In this document: one piece after another, positions 33,971-41,876 of the stretch
How the letters are laid out: each line of letters begins with the position of its first letter
How positions within the stretch are numbered: position 1 is the first letter of the stretch
NCBI RefSeq assembly: GCF_008364765.1
Contig: NZ_VTUY01000010.1
Coordinates: forward strand, 87,887-151,886
Length of the DNA stretch: 64,000 bases
DNA from: Bacillus sp. CH30_1T
GTDB taxonomy: Bacteria > Bacillota > Bacilli > Bacillales > Bacillaceae_B
Direction of reading: 5' to 3'
Notes under the pieces: model-generated
The model's database searches: none
What the model was told of the DNA's origin: nothing
Seen by the model: only the letters and a program-made list of their open reading frames with translations
Program-made: the position numbers and the translations under genes

Positions 33971-34828
33971 TTATTTCTTCATTATCGGAATCCATATCTC
34001 ACAACGATAATTCTCACCATTCGGGTTTCCAGGCGGGTACAATTCAAATTCGGGACCTCCGCCATGTTCATACCCGGTCGAAGGAAACCATTCAGAGTAG
34101 ATTCGCTTCCATACGCCTTGGATTGCATTTGGCATCGGACCGACAGATTCAAAGACAGCCCAGGTCGCAGCCGGAATCTCTTTTACCTCCAATGAACGAT
34201 CTTCTTCACTCTTTTTCTCCGCTCCGATAAAATAGGTGAACTCTTCACTAGGATGGTCAAACTCCATACAAATTCCGAGCATCTCGTTATTACCTGCTGC
34301 TTCACAAATCAACCTGTCTAAGTCAGTCGTGTTCACTTCATCCCAAAATGCAGGAATATCTTTCAAATTCTCACCGTTACAGGTAGAAACTCTTTTTCCT
34401 TTTCCAATCACTTGAAATGCTTCTTTATCCACAATTTTATAATCCATTTCGACTTCTCCTTTAAGCTGTATTTGGAAGGATATTCGCGGAAATGCCTTCA
34501 AGGAGGTTCCGGCTTCCCTTACTTGGGATGGTGAAACTCCATGGGCCTTCCGAAAGGCTTTCGAGAAGGATTCAGGTGTTTCATATCCGTACTTGAAAGC
34601 AACGTCAATGACCTTTGCATTCTGGTTGATCAGTTCCTGGGCGGCTAATGTGAGTCTTCTCTTCCGGACATAATCAGCCACTGTATACCCGGTTACAAGA
34701 GAAAACAACCTTTGAAAGTGAAACTTTGAACTAAGTGACAACCGGGAAAGTTCTTCCATCTCGACTGCCCCATCCAGATTGTCCTCTATATACTGAATGC
34801 AATCATTCATCCTGTGCAGCATTTCCAC
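33971..34828 (-). CDS. AraC family regulator with GyrI-like effector domain
   Basis: 285 residues. Residues 1-110 are the double helix-turn-helix (MEELSRLSLSSKFHFQRLFSLVTGYTVADYVRKRRL, AFKYGYETPESFSKAFRKAHGVSPSQVR); residues about 130-285 are a GyrI/SOUL-like pocket (YKIVDKEAFQVIGKGKRVST ... WFPSTGYEHGGGPEFELYPPG). Such proteins bind drugs or small hydrophobic molecules and activate efflux or detoxification genes. The start is GTG at 34828, with AAGGAG 8 bases before it. Confidence 0.92.
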   Translation of the reverse strand: MEMLHRMNDCIQYIEDNLDGAVEMEELSRLSLSSKFHFQRLFSLVTGYTVADYVRKRRLTLAAQELINQNAKVIDVAFKYGYETPESFSKAFRKAHGVSPSQVREAGTSLKAFPRISFQIQLKGEVEMDYKIVDKEAFQVIGKGKRVSTCNGENLKDIPAFWDEVNTTDLDRLICEAAGNNEMLGICMEFDHPSEEFTYFIGAEKKSEEDRSLEVKEIPAATWAVFESVGPMPNAIQGVWKRIYSEWFPSTGYEHGGGPEFELYPPGNPNGENYRCEIWIPIMKK

Positions 34829-35049
34829 TCTCGTTTCTCCTTCCCGCTATCTAAATGTATCATTCTCAATTTGAGTCATCCTGTCATTCTGTGCTTTTGT
34901 GTGACCGGTGGCTATATGATGATTTGACCACCGTGTTTACCGATTAAATTTCACCTGCAAAACATATACTACAAACTACTCTAATTTTATATTCCGAGAC
35001 TCTACTTCTACAAACGTCCATCTATATCCTTCTTTTTGATTTCAACCCA
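34829..35049. other. Intergenic region
   Basis: Divergent space between the AraC gene and the split SRPBCC/ArsR pair; the promoter of the latter begins at 35050. No further structure is supported. Confidence 0.4.
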
Positions 35050-35102
35050 TTGACATGAAACCATATGGTGTTATATCATGAAAACGAAACCAATTGGTGT
35101 TA
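35050..35102 (+). promoter_or_regulatory. Promoter with two ArsR operator copies
   Basis: TTGACA (35050-35055), 16 bases, TATATC (35072-35077). GAAACCATATGGTGTTA (35057-35073) fills the spacer and GAAACCAATTGGTGTTA (35086-35102) lies over the start region; each has a 10-bp palindrome core (ACCATATGGT, ACCAATTGGT). Two near-identical sites 29 bases apart suggest cooperative binding of the ArsR protein encoded downstream. Confidence 0.75.
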
Positions 35103-35131
35103 CTTATTCCCAAAGAAAGCAGGAGACTTTC

Positions 35132-35557
35132 ATGAAATCAAATCAATTAGAAGATATTAAACAAACCGTTCTATTCAACGCTACCATCCAAAAGGTATGG
35201 GATGCGGTTTCTACGTCAGATGGGATTTCCTCTTGGTTCATGCCCAATGATTTTGAACCGGAAGTAGGTCACGAATTTCATATTCAATCCCCTTTTGGAC
35301 CTTCTCCTTGCAAGGTATTGGAAATAGATCCCCCTCACAAGTTGGCTTTTTCATGGGATACAGATGGCTGGGTCGTTTCATTTATTTTAAAAGAGGTAGG
35401 AGATCAAACAGAATTTACGCTTATCCATGGCGGCTGGAAACATGATGATGCGGTTGTTTCCAAAGCTCATGAAAAAAGCTTTGTCATTCGCGACAGAATG
35501 GACAAAGGTTGGGTTGGCATTGTGGATGAGAAGCTGAGAAAGGTTGTAGAAGGTTAA
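35132..35557 (+). CDS. AHSA1/SRPBCC domain protein
   Basis: 141 residues: IKQTVLFNATIQKVWDAVSTSDGISSWFMP, EVGHEFHIQSPFGPSPCKVLEIDPPHKLAFSWD, then FTLIHGGWKHDD and a long helix. Hydrophobic-pocket fold, ligand unknown. The ATG at 35132 has GCAGGAG 8 bases upstream; upstream in-frame codons lie over the operator copies. Its stop codon abuts the ATG of the ArsR gene (TAA-ATG). Confidence 0.85.
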   Translation: MKSNQLEDIKQTVLFNATIQKVWDAVSTSDGISSWFMPNDFEPEVGHEFHIQSPFGPSPCKVLEIDPPHKLAFSWDTDGWVVSFILKEVGDQTEFTLIHGGWKHDDAVVSKAHEKSFVIRDRMDKGWVGIVDEKLRKVVEG

Positions 35558-35914
35558 ATGTCAGCTGTTAAACATGATGTGTTTCAAGCGATTGCAGACC
35601 CGACACGCCGGGAAGTGCTTCGACTACTTTCTGAAAAAGAGATGCCCATCTCTGCCCTGACCTCTCACTTCCCTATGAGCCGGACAGCCATTGCGAAGCA
35701 TCTCACCATTCTTTCTGAAGCTGAATTAGTAAAGGGTGAAAAGGTAGGAAGGGAAAAAATTTACCACTTGCAGCCTGAACCATTGGCAGAATTAAAGGAT
35801 TGGCTATCGTATTATGAGCAGTTCTGGGCCAATAAGCTCTCCAAGCTTAAACATATAGTGGAAGATAGTGAAGATGATTCCCCATTGAAAATGGTGGATG
35901 TGGAAAAGGATTGA
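35558..35914 (+). CDS. ArsR-family regulator (metal-site cysteines absent)
   Basis: 118 residues: VFQAIADPTRREVLRLLSEKEMPISALTSHFPMSRTAIAKHLTILSEAELVKGEKVGREKIYHLQPEPL, the winged helix of the SdpR/YdfF subgroup, with no cysteines and a tail after. It starts on the base after the AHSA1 stop codon, hence translationally coupled. Presumably represses its own operon through the paired sites upstream; the ligand may be sensed through the partner AHSA1 protein. Confidence 0.9.
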   Translation: MSAVKHDVFQAIADPTRREVLRLLSEKEMPISALTSHFPMSRTAIAKHLTILSEAELVKGEKVGREKIYHLQPEPLAELKDWLSYYEQFWANKLSKLKHIVEDSEDDSPLKMVDVEKD

Positions 35915-35918
35915 TGAT

Positions 35919-35949
35919 GAGGGACGGACCTTTACAAGGTCCGTCCCTC
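35919..35949. repeat. GGGACGGACC repeat, copy 6 (31-bp perfect hairpin)
   Basis: GAGGGACGGACCTT-TAC-AAGGTCCGTCCCTC: 14-bp perfect stem and 3-base loop, between converging genes. The shortest form of the family and able to act as a terminator in either direction. Confidence 0.92.
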
Positions 35950-35955
35950 TCTTCT

Positions 35956-36324
35956 TTAGTAGATTCTCGCGACAATCACCATAGAGATAAATACGGTCAT
36001 GATGGTGAGGCTGGTGAGGACATTTAATAGATTCAAGGCTGTTAGCTGAATCACGTCAAATTGCAGGATTGTCATGAAAATGACGTGAAACACCAGGATG
36101 GCAAAGTACGAGTAAAAGATCCCCTTTTCCCGGATCATCTTCATCCGCTCATCCTTTTGCTTAAACTGTGGATAAAGATAATGCATGCAAAAACTTAACA
36201 CTGTCAAGGACATTGGAGTTAGAGCGAAATATGGAAATTCCTCTGCCGTTATGCCGACGAAGAACAAGAAAGCAGTCTGTATGGCCAGAACCCAACCTAA
36301 AATCAGATATGCCTTTGTTTGCAC
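35956..36324 (-). CDS. Membrane protein, four segments
   Basis: 122 residues with four hydrophobic segments (about 5-24, 33-50, 68-88, 98-120). It begins with GTG whose G is also the last base of the upstream Xre stop codon, so it is translationally coupled. Small integral membrane proteins co-transcribed with an Xre-type regulator are common in bacilli; the function is not known. Confidence 0.8.
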   Translation of the reverse strand: MQTKAYLILGWVLAIQTAFLFFVGITAEEFPYFALTPMSLTVLSFCMHYLYPQFKQKDERMKMIREKGIFYSYFAILVFHVIFMTILQFDVIQLTALNLLNVLTSLTIMTVFISMVIVARIY

Positions 36325-36533
36325 TATTTCGTTTCCCCTTTCTCTTCATATACAAAAATCTCTTCAATTGACGCTTCAAATACATTTGCCAGCTGAAATG
36401 CCAGATTTAAAGAAGGGTCATATTTCCCCTTTTCAATCGAAATGATGGTTTGCCTCGAAACCCCTAATCTCGCTGCCAATCTTTCCTGTGAGTAACCAAA
36501 CGTCTTGCGGTATGCTACTAGTTTATTTTTCAA
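36324..36533 (-). CDS. Xre-family (Cro/CI) helix-turn-helix regulator
   Basis: 69 residues with HTH YSQERLAARLGVSRQTIISIEKGKYDPSLNLAFQLANVFEASIEEIF, the compact YgzD/YozG type. Start is TTG 36533 with AAGGAGG about 9 bases before. An 8-bp inverted repeat flanks its promoter. First gene of a two-gene operon with a membrane protein. Confidence 0.92.
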   Translation of the reverse strand: MKNKLVAYRKTFGYSQERLAARLGVSRQTIISIEKGKYDPSLNLAFQLANVFEASIEEIFVYEEKGETK

Positions 36534-36559
36534 AGAAGGATACCTCCTTATATTTCCAT

Positions 36560-36600
36560 ATCGTAATGTAAAGGGTACTTAACGTCAAGGTTCCTTTACA
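36560..36600 (-). promoter_or_regulatory. Promoter and operator of the Xre operon
   Basis: Minus-strand TTGACG (36583-36588), 17 bases, TACGAT (36560-36565). Arms TGTAAAGG (36567-36574) and CCTTTACA (36593-36600) bracket the -35 box, consistent with autorepression. Confidence 0.7.
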
Positions 36601-36673
36601 TATTCCGAACGAAACTTTTTTTACCATTCAATCTTATATCCTACTAACTAACAAAATAAGGGATGTGAACTGA

Positions 36674-36961
36674 ATGGAAGATGTGATGAGTAAAGTGAAG
36701 GAATATAAGGATATTTATTCACAATTAAAGAAGCGATTGCGCTGGAAGGTATCAGATTCCCGTTCTATAATGATGGTCGCTTCGTTGTACGTAACGAATG
36801 AACGCGCTTTTGACCTCGACCGTTTTGTAGAGTTCAGTGATTATATTTGGAAGATGATCAAGGTGAAGGGAAATAGAAGTGAAACCTCTATTCCCCCTCC
36901 ATATAAGTCTAAATTCATGTTACCATTTAAAAGCAATTTTAATTGGGAGTGGATACATTGA
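36674..36961 (+). CDS. Hypothetical protein, 95 residues
   Basis: Begins MEDVMSKVKEYKDIYSQLKKRLRW and contains SDSRSIMMVASLYVTNERAFDLDRFVEFSDYIWK. This part is reminiscent of the N terminus of the DUF4003 family, which is about three times longer, so the gene may be a shortened relative; I am not sure. The C-terminal 30 residues (proline and phenylalanine-rich) match nothing I know. Ribosome site GGGATGTG is modest. It overlaps the next gene by four bases (TTGA). Confidence 0.6.
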   Translation: MEDVMSKVKEYKDIYSQLKKRLRWKVSDSRSIMMVASLYVTNERAFDLDRFVEFSDYIWKMIKVKGNRSETSIPPPYKSKFMLPFKSNFNWEWIH

Positions 36962-37128
36962 GGTTTTTATTTATTTTACTTGGGTTTATTTTAGGAGGCA
37001 TCTTCGCTTTCATCGGTCCTGAAGTCGCCATTTGTGCCCTTTTAGGAGCAATATTATTTTTACTTATTTATGATGGAATCGACCTTAACTATTTCATGAA
37101 GAAAGTAAAAGATTCACAAATGAAATGA
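36958..37128 (+). CDS. Small membrane protein, 56 residues
   Basis: From TTG 36958, which overlaps the previous stop codon (TTGA) and has GGGAG 8 bases upstream: two hydrophobic stretches (RFLFILLGFILGGIFAFIG; VAICALLGAILFLLIY) and a charged end (MKKVKDSQMK). Family not recognised. A repeat hairpin follows 7 bases after the stop. Confidence 0.6.
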   Translation: MRFLFILLGFILGGIFAFIGPEVAICALLGAILFLLIYDGIDLNYFMKKVKDSQMK

Positions 37129-37135
37129 GAAGTAA

Positions 37136-37168
37136 GGAGGGACGGACCTTTTCTAGGTCCGTCCCTCC
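37136..37168. repeat. GGGACGGACC repeat, copy 7 (33-bp perfect hairpin)
   Basis: GGAGGGACGGACCT-TTTCT-AGGTCCGTCCCTCC, 14-bp stem, between a plus-strand gene and minus-strand debris. Confidence 0.92.
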
Positions 37169-37175
37169 TCTTATT

Positions 37176-37603
37176 TCACCCGATGACCCATTTCTTTTTC
37201 AGTATTGCATCTTCCCATTCTTCGGGAGCATCTACGTCGCTGATGATGAAGTCAAATTGGTCAAATTCTGCTATTCGATAAGTGGCTTTGCCCCCGATCT
37301 CCCCTCCGTTGATTTCAACCTTGTCGTTTCTCAAAATACCATATTGATATAAGGACTTAATCAAGTTCATGTTTTTCTCTGGCCATGTTCCACGGACTTC
37401 AATGAGTTGAACTCCTTTGGATCTTAGTGCTTTAGCCAGGGTTTTCGTCTCAGCATGAGGAATGATATATTGAATTCCTTCTCCTAAGGTTCGGGTAACT
37501 CAATTTTTCTGGGACGGGCAAATGGAGGAACCTGAATGAATTTACCATTCTCATATACCACTCTACCCGGAAGTTTAGGATCGTACTCATAATTTTTGTT
37601 GTT
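37176..37603 (-). pseudogene. Chimeric debris: saccharopine dehydrogenase-like and DeoR-like tails
   Basis: Reading the minus strand from about 37580, YEYDPKLPGRVVYENGKFIQVPPFARPRKIELPEP ends at a TAG; shifting frame continues LGEGIQYIIPHAETKTLAKAL and IEVRGTWPEKNMNLIKSLYQYGILRND, a C-terminal piece of a saccharopine dehydrogenase-family oxidoreductase with a 1-base loss. At GGEIGGKATYRI it joins a tail like that of DeoR regulators (FDFIISDVDAPEEWEDAI; compare ISDVSIPKEWMKD in the intact DeoR gene at 41877). No start or N terminus exists for either part. Confidence 0.7.
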
Positions 37604-38611
37604 TTAAATTGTTTTCGGTAGATCTGCCATTATTCGCTTCTTTTTCTCAAAAGTGGCAATCTTTCTAACTCCCAGACTCTTCAAATCAGACATGCTCTCA
37701 TGAACATAAGCTCCTATGTTCTCTGGAAAGTGAGCATCTGATGATAGAGTAAAAGGTACGCCATGCTCTACTAAAATAGATGTGAATGATTGACTAGGAC
37801 ACTTTTCTTTGACTGGAAAGCGGTAGTATAATCCGGAATTCATTTCAGTCGCTACATCATGATCCCTTAAGGCTCTCGCAACTGTTTGGTAATGAGGTAT
37901 AAGATGCGCTTCATCCGGACGATGTCCAAAGACCTTCAAATTATCAAGGTGTGACATGTATTGAAACAATCCCGTTTTAATCCCTTTCTCAATCGTCTGA
38001 TAGAATTGTGAATACAATGTCTTAAGATCATATTGAAGGAATAGCCCATTTGCAGACGGGTTATCAAAACCCCAGCCATTAAGGAAGTGCACAGAGCCGC
38101 TGATAAAATCACAGTCAATTGGCTGAATGAAACTAGCCAACTCCTGCTCCCCACCATCAAAATAGTCAGCTTCTATTCCGACTCTTAGCCTGACCCCTTT
38201 TTCTTCCCATCTCTTCTTCGCTCTTTCAGTTGCGTAAAGAAACTCATCTACTCCCTCTGTCATGACTTGATCTAACCACTTTGTTTGAAGCTTCCCAAGT
38301 TCTGAGGAACCAAGATCGATATGGTGTTCAAAATATCCTCGCATTTCTTTAAATCGATATAAGTGCTCCACAATTCCCACTTCTTTAAGACCTTTCTCAA
38401 TGGCCACTTGTAAATATAGATCCAGCCATTGTTCATCATACGATCCTTTTTGAACCCGATTGAGTATAAGCCTCAATGTATGTTCGAGCCATTCTTTGGA
38501 ATGAGTTTGATCATGGACTTGTTTCAGCATTTCATAGGATAGATAGGTCCTTTTCATCCAGTTGAATGAATAAGGACCTTCTTCTAAATGCACATGGTAA
38601 TCGCAATACAA
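37604..38611 (-). CDS. PHP-domain phosphatase, histidinol-phosphatase type
   Basis: 335 residues with the metal motifs of the PHP fold: DYHVHLE at residues 4-10, VGIVEHLYRF, VGIEADYF, GSVHFLNGW, SHLDNLKVFGHRPD and LSSDAHFPE. PHP proteins of this length in bacilli hydrolyse histidinol phosphate (HisK) or related esters. No other histidine gene is nearby, so the exact substrate is uncertain. Start is TTG 38611 with GGGAGG 8 bases upstream. Confidence 0.82.
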   Translation of the reverse strand: MYCDYHVHLEEGPYSFNWMKRTYLSYEMLKQVHDQTHSKEWLEHTLRLILNRVQKGSYDEQWLDLYLQVAIEKGLKEVGIVEHLYRFKEMRGYFEHHIDLGSSELGKLQTKWLDQVMTEGVDEFLYATERAKKRWEEKGVRLRVGIEADYFDGGEQELASFIQPIDCDFISGSVHFLNGWGFDNPSANGLFLQYDLKTLYSQFYQTIEKGIKTGLFQYMSHLDNLKVFGHRPDEAHLIPHYQTVARALRDHDVATEMNSGLYYRFPVKEKCPSQSFTSILVEHGVPFTLSSDAHFPENIGAYVHESMSDLKSLGVRKIATFEKKKRIMADLPKTI

Positions 38612-38700
38612 TGGTTAAACCTCCCGTACGTTTTAGGTAATACTTTTTATTCAATGGCTCTTTTTGTATAGTTTGTTGCTATTGTAGAGGAGAATGTAAT

Positions 38701-38815
38701 AGTTGATTTCCGCTCCAGGATGCTCGCTTTCCGCGGGGCTTGCGGTGAGCCTCCGGGGTCTCACCTGTCCAGCTATTTCCCTCAGGAGTCGAGCATCCTG
38801 CAGCGAGAATCAACT
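38701..38815. repeat. GC-rich inverted repeat unit A
   Basis: Arms built on AGTTGATT ... AGGATGCTCG and its near complement at the other end (CGAGCATCCTGCAGCG ... AATCAAC); interior GCTTTCCGCGGGG and GGGGTCTCACCTG. Same family as the inner unit of the element at 26428, in the opposite orientation. Confidence 0.8.
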
Positions 38816-38982
38816 TTCTGAGCATGTATCCTTAATGGATATCAATAATAACAAGAATTTTGCAAACAATCTCATTTAAGGTAAGTAGAGATTGATTTTC
38901 CTTTTAAGGAAGAAGAAATATTTTTTCTAGTTACATTGTTTTCTTGCACACCTTGAAGCTCTGTCATGAAAATTCTGTTAAA

Positions 38983-39102
38983 GATGGTGAGGGGAACTGT
39001 GCAGACTCCGGCGGATTTTGGGCTTAGCCGATACCCCGTTCGGCTAAGCTGAGGAGGCTCGGCCGAACGCTAGCTGCAAGCGGAGCAGTTCCCCTCACCA
39101 TC
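38983..39102. repeat. GC-rich inverted repeat unit B
   Basis: Arms GATGGTGAGGGGAACTG and CAGTTCCCCTCACCATC are perfect complements of 17 bp; interior contains TTAGCCGAT / CGGCTAAGC hairpin and GAGGAGGCTCGGCCGAACG. Confidence 0.85.
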
Positions 39103-39254
39103 CAGCATAAACTGGTTGACAGAGCCCTGGCAGATTCTATGCTAGAAAACAACAATCTTTGCGAAAAGAGCCTATTCAATTAACTTCTTTTTCTTGTAGG
39201 ATCCAAATTTATTAACAATCACACCTCTCATGATCAAGGCTGATGAACGACCTA

Positions 39255-40007
39255 TTAGGACGTTTTCTTCATACGGATCACATTGTCATCTTCTGATTGT
39301 CTTTTATTCCTCTTTTTATACACGATCTTTGATAAAGTCACGCTGCATTCATATAGGAACAGAAGCGGCACGATCACCAAGATATCGGATATAAGATCCG
39401 GTGGAGTGATGAATATGGCGATAACCGTCAAGACAAAGTAAGACACCTTCCTCGCTTTGGACAACAGCATGGGATTAATGATCCCTATTGATGTCAGAAA
39501 CATGACAATGAGCGGGATCTCAAATAAAAAACCAAATGGCAATGTCAGATTGATCATGAATTTAAAATATTTTTCTGCCGTGAACATCGTTTCAAATTGT
39601 CCATTAGATAAGGTCAATAAAAAAGTGAGGACGGTTGGATACACCACAAAGTATCCGAAGCTAAGTCCAGTGATAAATAATGAAAACAATCCCGGTATAT
39701 ACGCTAATGTGGTTTTCCTTTCTTTCTCCGTCAGTCCCGGTTTCACAAACAGCCACGTTTGATGGGCCGCAATCGGAATCGTCAGCGCCATGGCACAAAC
39801 GCCTGAAATCATGAAATATACCCAAAGAATCTCACTTGGCCCTAATACAGCCAATTCCTTATCTAGATCCCGAATAAGCAACTTGTACATGTCCTGAATG
39901 AAGATAAAGGAACCAACAAGAAAAGTAAGAAAAGAGAGTAATGTGATGATGATACGCTTTCTCAGCTCTCCTAGATGGTTTACAAGTGTTTGCCCTTCAG
40001 TACTCAT
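39255..40007 (-). CDS. tatC: Sec-independent protein translocase TatC
   Basis: 250 residues, six membrane segments, with the conserved N-terminal HLGELRKRII and PFGFLFEIPLIVMF, GLTEKERK. TatC is the receptor for twin-arginine signal peptides. The start ATG 40007 (GAAGGTTG before it) is preferred to longer frames. Order on the strand is phosphoesterase, tatA, tatC, i.e. a substrate plus its own minimal TatAC machine. Confidence 0.95.
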   Translation of the reverse strand: MSTEGQTLVNHLGELRKRIIITLLSFLTFLVGSFIFIQDMYKLLIRDLDKELAVLGPSEILWVYFMISGVCAMALTIPIAAHQTWLFVKPGLTEKERKTTLAYIPGLFSLFITGLSFGYFVVYPTVLTFLLTLSNGQFETMFTAEKYFKFMINLTLPFGFLFEIPLIVMFLTSIGIINPMLLSKARKVSYFVLTVIAIFITPPDLISDILVIVPLLFLYECSVTLSKIVYKKRNKRQSEDDNVIRMKKTS

Positions 40008-40092
40008 ACAGATACAACCTTCTTTCTTATAAAAATAAGAAAGCCAACTCAAGAAAGGTAAAGCTTTCTAACCTGAGTCAGCCCCTAATCAC

Positions 40093-40269
40093 TTACTTGG
40101 TACGTTCCTCTTCCTTTTCATCTGTCATAAGGTCCTTAGCTGAGTTTTTAAACTCTCTTAATGTATGACCAAATGCCCTGCCGATTTCAGGTAACTTGGA
40201 TGGCCCAAAAATGATCAAAGCGATAACCAGAATCAGGATCAGACCGGGAACCCCTATATTTTGCAACAT
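40093..40269 (-). CDS. tatA: Twin-arginine translocase TatA
   Basis: 58 residues: a single membrane helix ([18 protein letters not shown]), the [14 protein letters not shown] hinge, an amphipathic helix ([12 protein letters not shown]) and an acidic tail. TatA forms the pore with TatC. GGAGG lies 7 bases before the ATG. Between tatA and tatC (40040-40085) is a weak imperfect hairpin that may lower tatC expression. Confidence 0.95.
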   Translation of the reverse strand: MLQNIGVPGLILILVIALIIFGPSKLPEIGRAFGHTLREFKNSAKDLMTDEKEEERTK

Positions 40270-40300
40270 ATGCTTTCCTCCATTTTTACGTATTTGACTA

Positions 40301-41506
40301 TTATGCTTTTACTTTTTCTTTTTCATTTAGTGGAAGTGGATCAATGCTCTGATCATTGGCAGTCAAATCAATTCCGTAATCTTTCGCGAATACCATATGA
40401 GTATCAGCAAGAACTCCTTCTTTGTTTTCATCTAAATGAAATACTCTTGCTCCACGCAATCTGTTTCGATCTGCCCCTGGTAATCCATAAGTGCCAAACC
40501 CTGTATTCCCGGCATACCCAAGCATTATGCCATAGTAGTTTCCGCAATAGGTGTTGATATGATCATGGCCACAGAAGACACCTTTTACATCTCCTCTATC
40601 CAGCATCGCAGTAAACAAGCCGCTATTGATTGGTCCCGGACACTCCGCTTCATTTCGTTCTCCTACAATGCCATGTCTTTTCACTGCAAGTTCGTGGCTT
40701 GAGGATGTTCTGCTATCAACACTTCCATGCCACATGAAACGGTGTTCCCATAAAGGGATATGAATGAAAACAAGGGATGGTACTTTATACCCGTATTTCT
40801 TTTCAATACTTTTTGATTCTTCATAATACCAATTGACTTGATTAAAACGAAGCCAGTCCCAATGGGGGTATCCAGCAAAATTTTGTCCGGCGATTTGTGA
40901 AGGAGCATATCTGCCGCTATCCAGTAACCAAAGATTAAATGCTGCTTTATTTCCCTTGGAACGTTTAATATGAAGATTCATATTTCCGGTTCCCGTCAGA
41001 CCTTTTTCTCCCGGTTCATTCATATTGCATGGATAGTTCATATAGAACTTGAGCATATCCTCTTCATACATCCCGCTTTTCCCTGAAGAATCTTCATCGT
41101 GGTTTCCGAATGTGACGGCCCACTTAATTTTTCTTTCTTCCATCGGGAATGCTACATTATTCAACGCTTGTTTCATTTCTAATTCCGTATCACAGCCTCC
41201 AGTAATACAATCACCATTAATCACAACGAAATCTGGTTTCTCTGAATCCAGCACTTTTTCCATGAGCTCAATCGTTCTGCGATCGATACGCTCGTCGTCC
41301 TGAGTATCATTAAATTGGACAACCTTAAACTTTCCATCGGAGTTAAATTGGAGTTTTGTTGGCTTATGTTTTTTCGCCTCCGCAGTGTTGGTTAGCAAAT
41401 CCCCCGGTAAACCTGCTGTAGCAAGCGATAAAGCAATTGTGCTCATTCCACCGATTTTCAAGAAGCTTCTTCTGTCTAACTCTTTGTTCTGATCCTTATG
41501 CCTCAT
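40301..41506 (-). CDS. Tat-exported metallophosphoesterase (calcineurin-like)
   Basis: 401 residues. The N terminus [11 protein letters not shown] followed by a hydrophobic stretch and AEAKK is a twin-arginine signal. Metal motifs: QFNDTQDD (Asp present, the usual His replaced by Gln), [17 protein letters not shown], and GHDH near residue 310. The first motif form is typical of a bacterial sub-family that also keeps ...[19 protein letters not shown]. Substrate unknown; secreted phosphodiesterase or phosphatase activity is expected. Immediately followed by tatA and tatC, as with phoD in B. subtilis. Confidence 0.9.
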   Translation of the reverse strand: MRHKDQNKELDRRSFLKIGGMSTIALSLATAGLPGDLLTNTAEAKKHKPTKLQFNSDGKFKVVQFNDTQDDERIDRRTIELMEKVLDSEKPDFVVINGDCITGGCDTELEMKQALNNVAFPMEERKIKWAVTFGNHDEDSSGKSGMYEEDMLKFYMNYPCNMNEPGEKGLTGTGNMNLHIKRSKGNKAAFNLWLLDSGRYAPSQIAGQNFAGYPHWDWLRFNQVNWYYEESKSIEKKYGYKVPSLVFIHIPLWEHRFMWHGSVDSRTSSSHELAVKRHGIVGERNEAECPGPINSGLFTAMLDRGDVKGVFCGHDHINTYCGNYYGIMLGYAGNTGFGTYGLPGADRNRLRGARVFHLDENKEGVLADTHMVFAKDYGIDLTANDQSIDPLPLNEKEKVKA

Positions 41507-41876
41507 AACACCCTACCTCCATGATCTTTGTTTGTTTAGTCGGGAGTCTTTCATTCCTCCTGCTCTACTTCTTCATCCTAAGACAACATTATTGAAAGAC
41601 TATTAAAGACGTTAGGAGAAAAAGTAAACAAAACACAGAAAACAAATGAAAACAAATTTCCCGTTCAAACGACAAAAACCCCTATTTACTCGACTCCCCT
41701 TCGTACTCTAGTAAATGAAATAGACAAAAACGCATAAGAAATTGATTTGTTTTCCTTGTTACTTTTGATTAATTTACAAAAGTTAATAATTTCGTAGCAT
41801 ACATTTCATAATCACTTTTTATAATTGGCTAAAATGTAAGCAATGAAGAAATTGGGGGAAAGGGGAGAAATATCCC
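41507..41876. other. Divergent promoter region, phosphoesterase/DeoR
   Basis: No gene. On the minus strand T-rich direct repeats (TTTGTTTTC twice, then TGTTTTG and TTTACT, spacing about 10-11) lie near 41625-41665; they resemble loosely spaced Pho-type boxes but do not match TTAACA-type consensus well. Confidence 0.35.

Larger units (their letters stand above)
38650..39185. mobile_element. Nested MITE-like element, about 530 bp
   Basis: Imperfect inverted ends: TTCAATGGCTCTTTTTGTATAG (about 38651) and, complemented, TTGAATAGGCTCTTTTCGCAAAG (ending about 39182), continued by TTGTTTTCT and GCTCTGTCA matches further inside. It carries two independent inverted-repeat units: 38701-38815 and 38983-39102. 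No coding capacity. Confidence 0.7.

Noticed and set aside
41507..41876. Pho boxes upstream of the phosphoesterase
   Set aside because: T-rich direct repeats occur but do not fit TTAACA-like units with 5-base spacing well enough to call.
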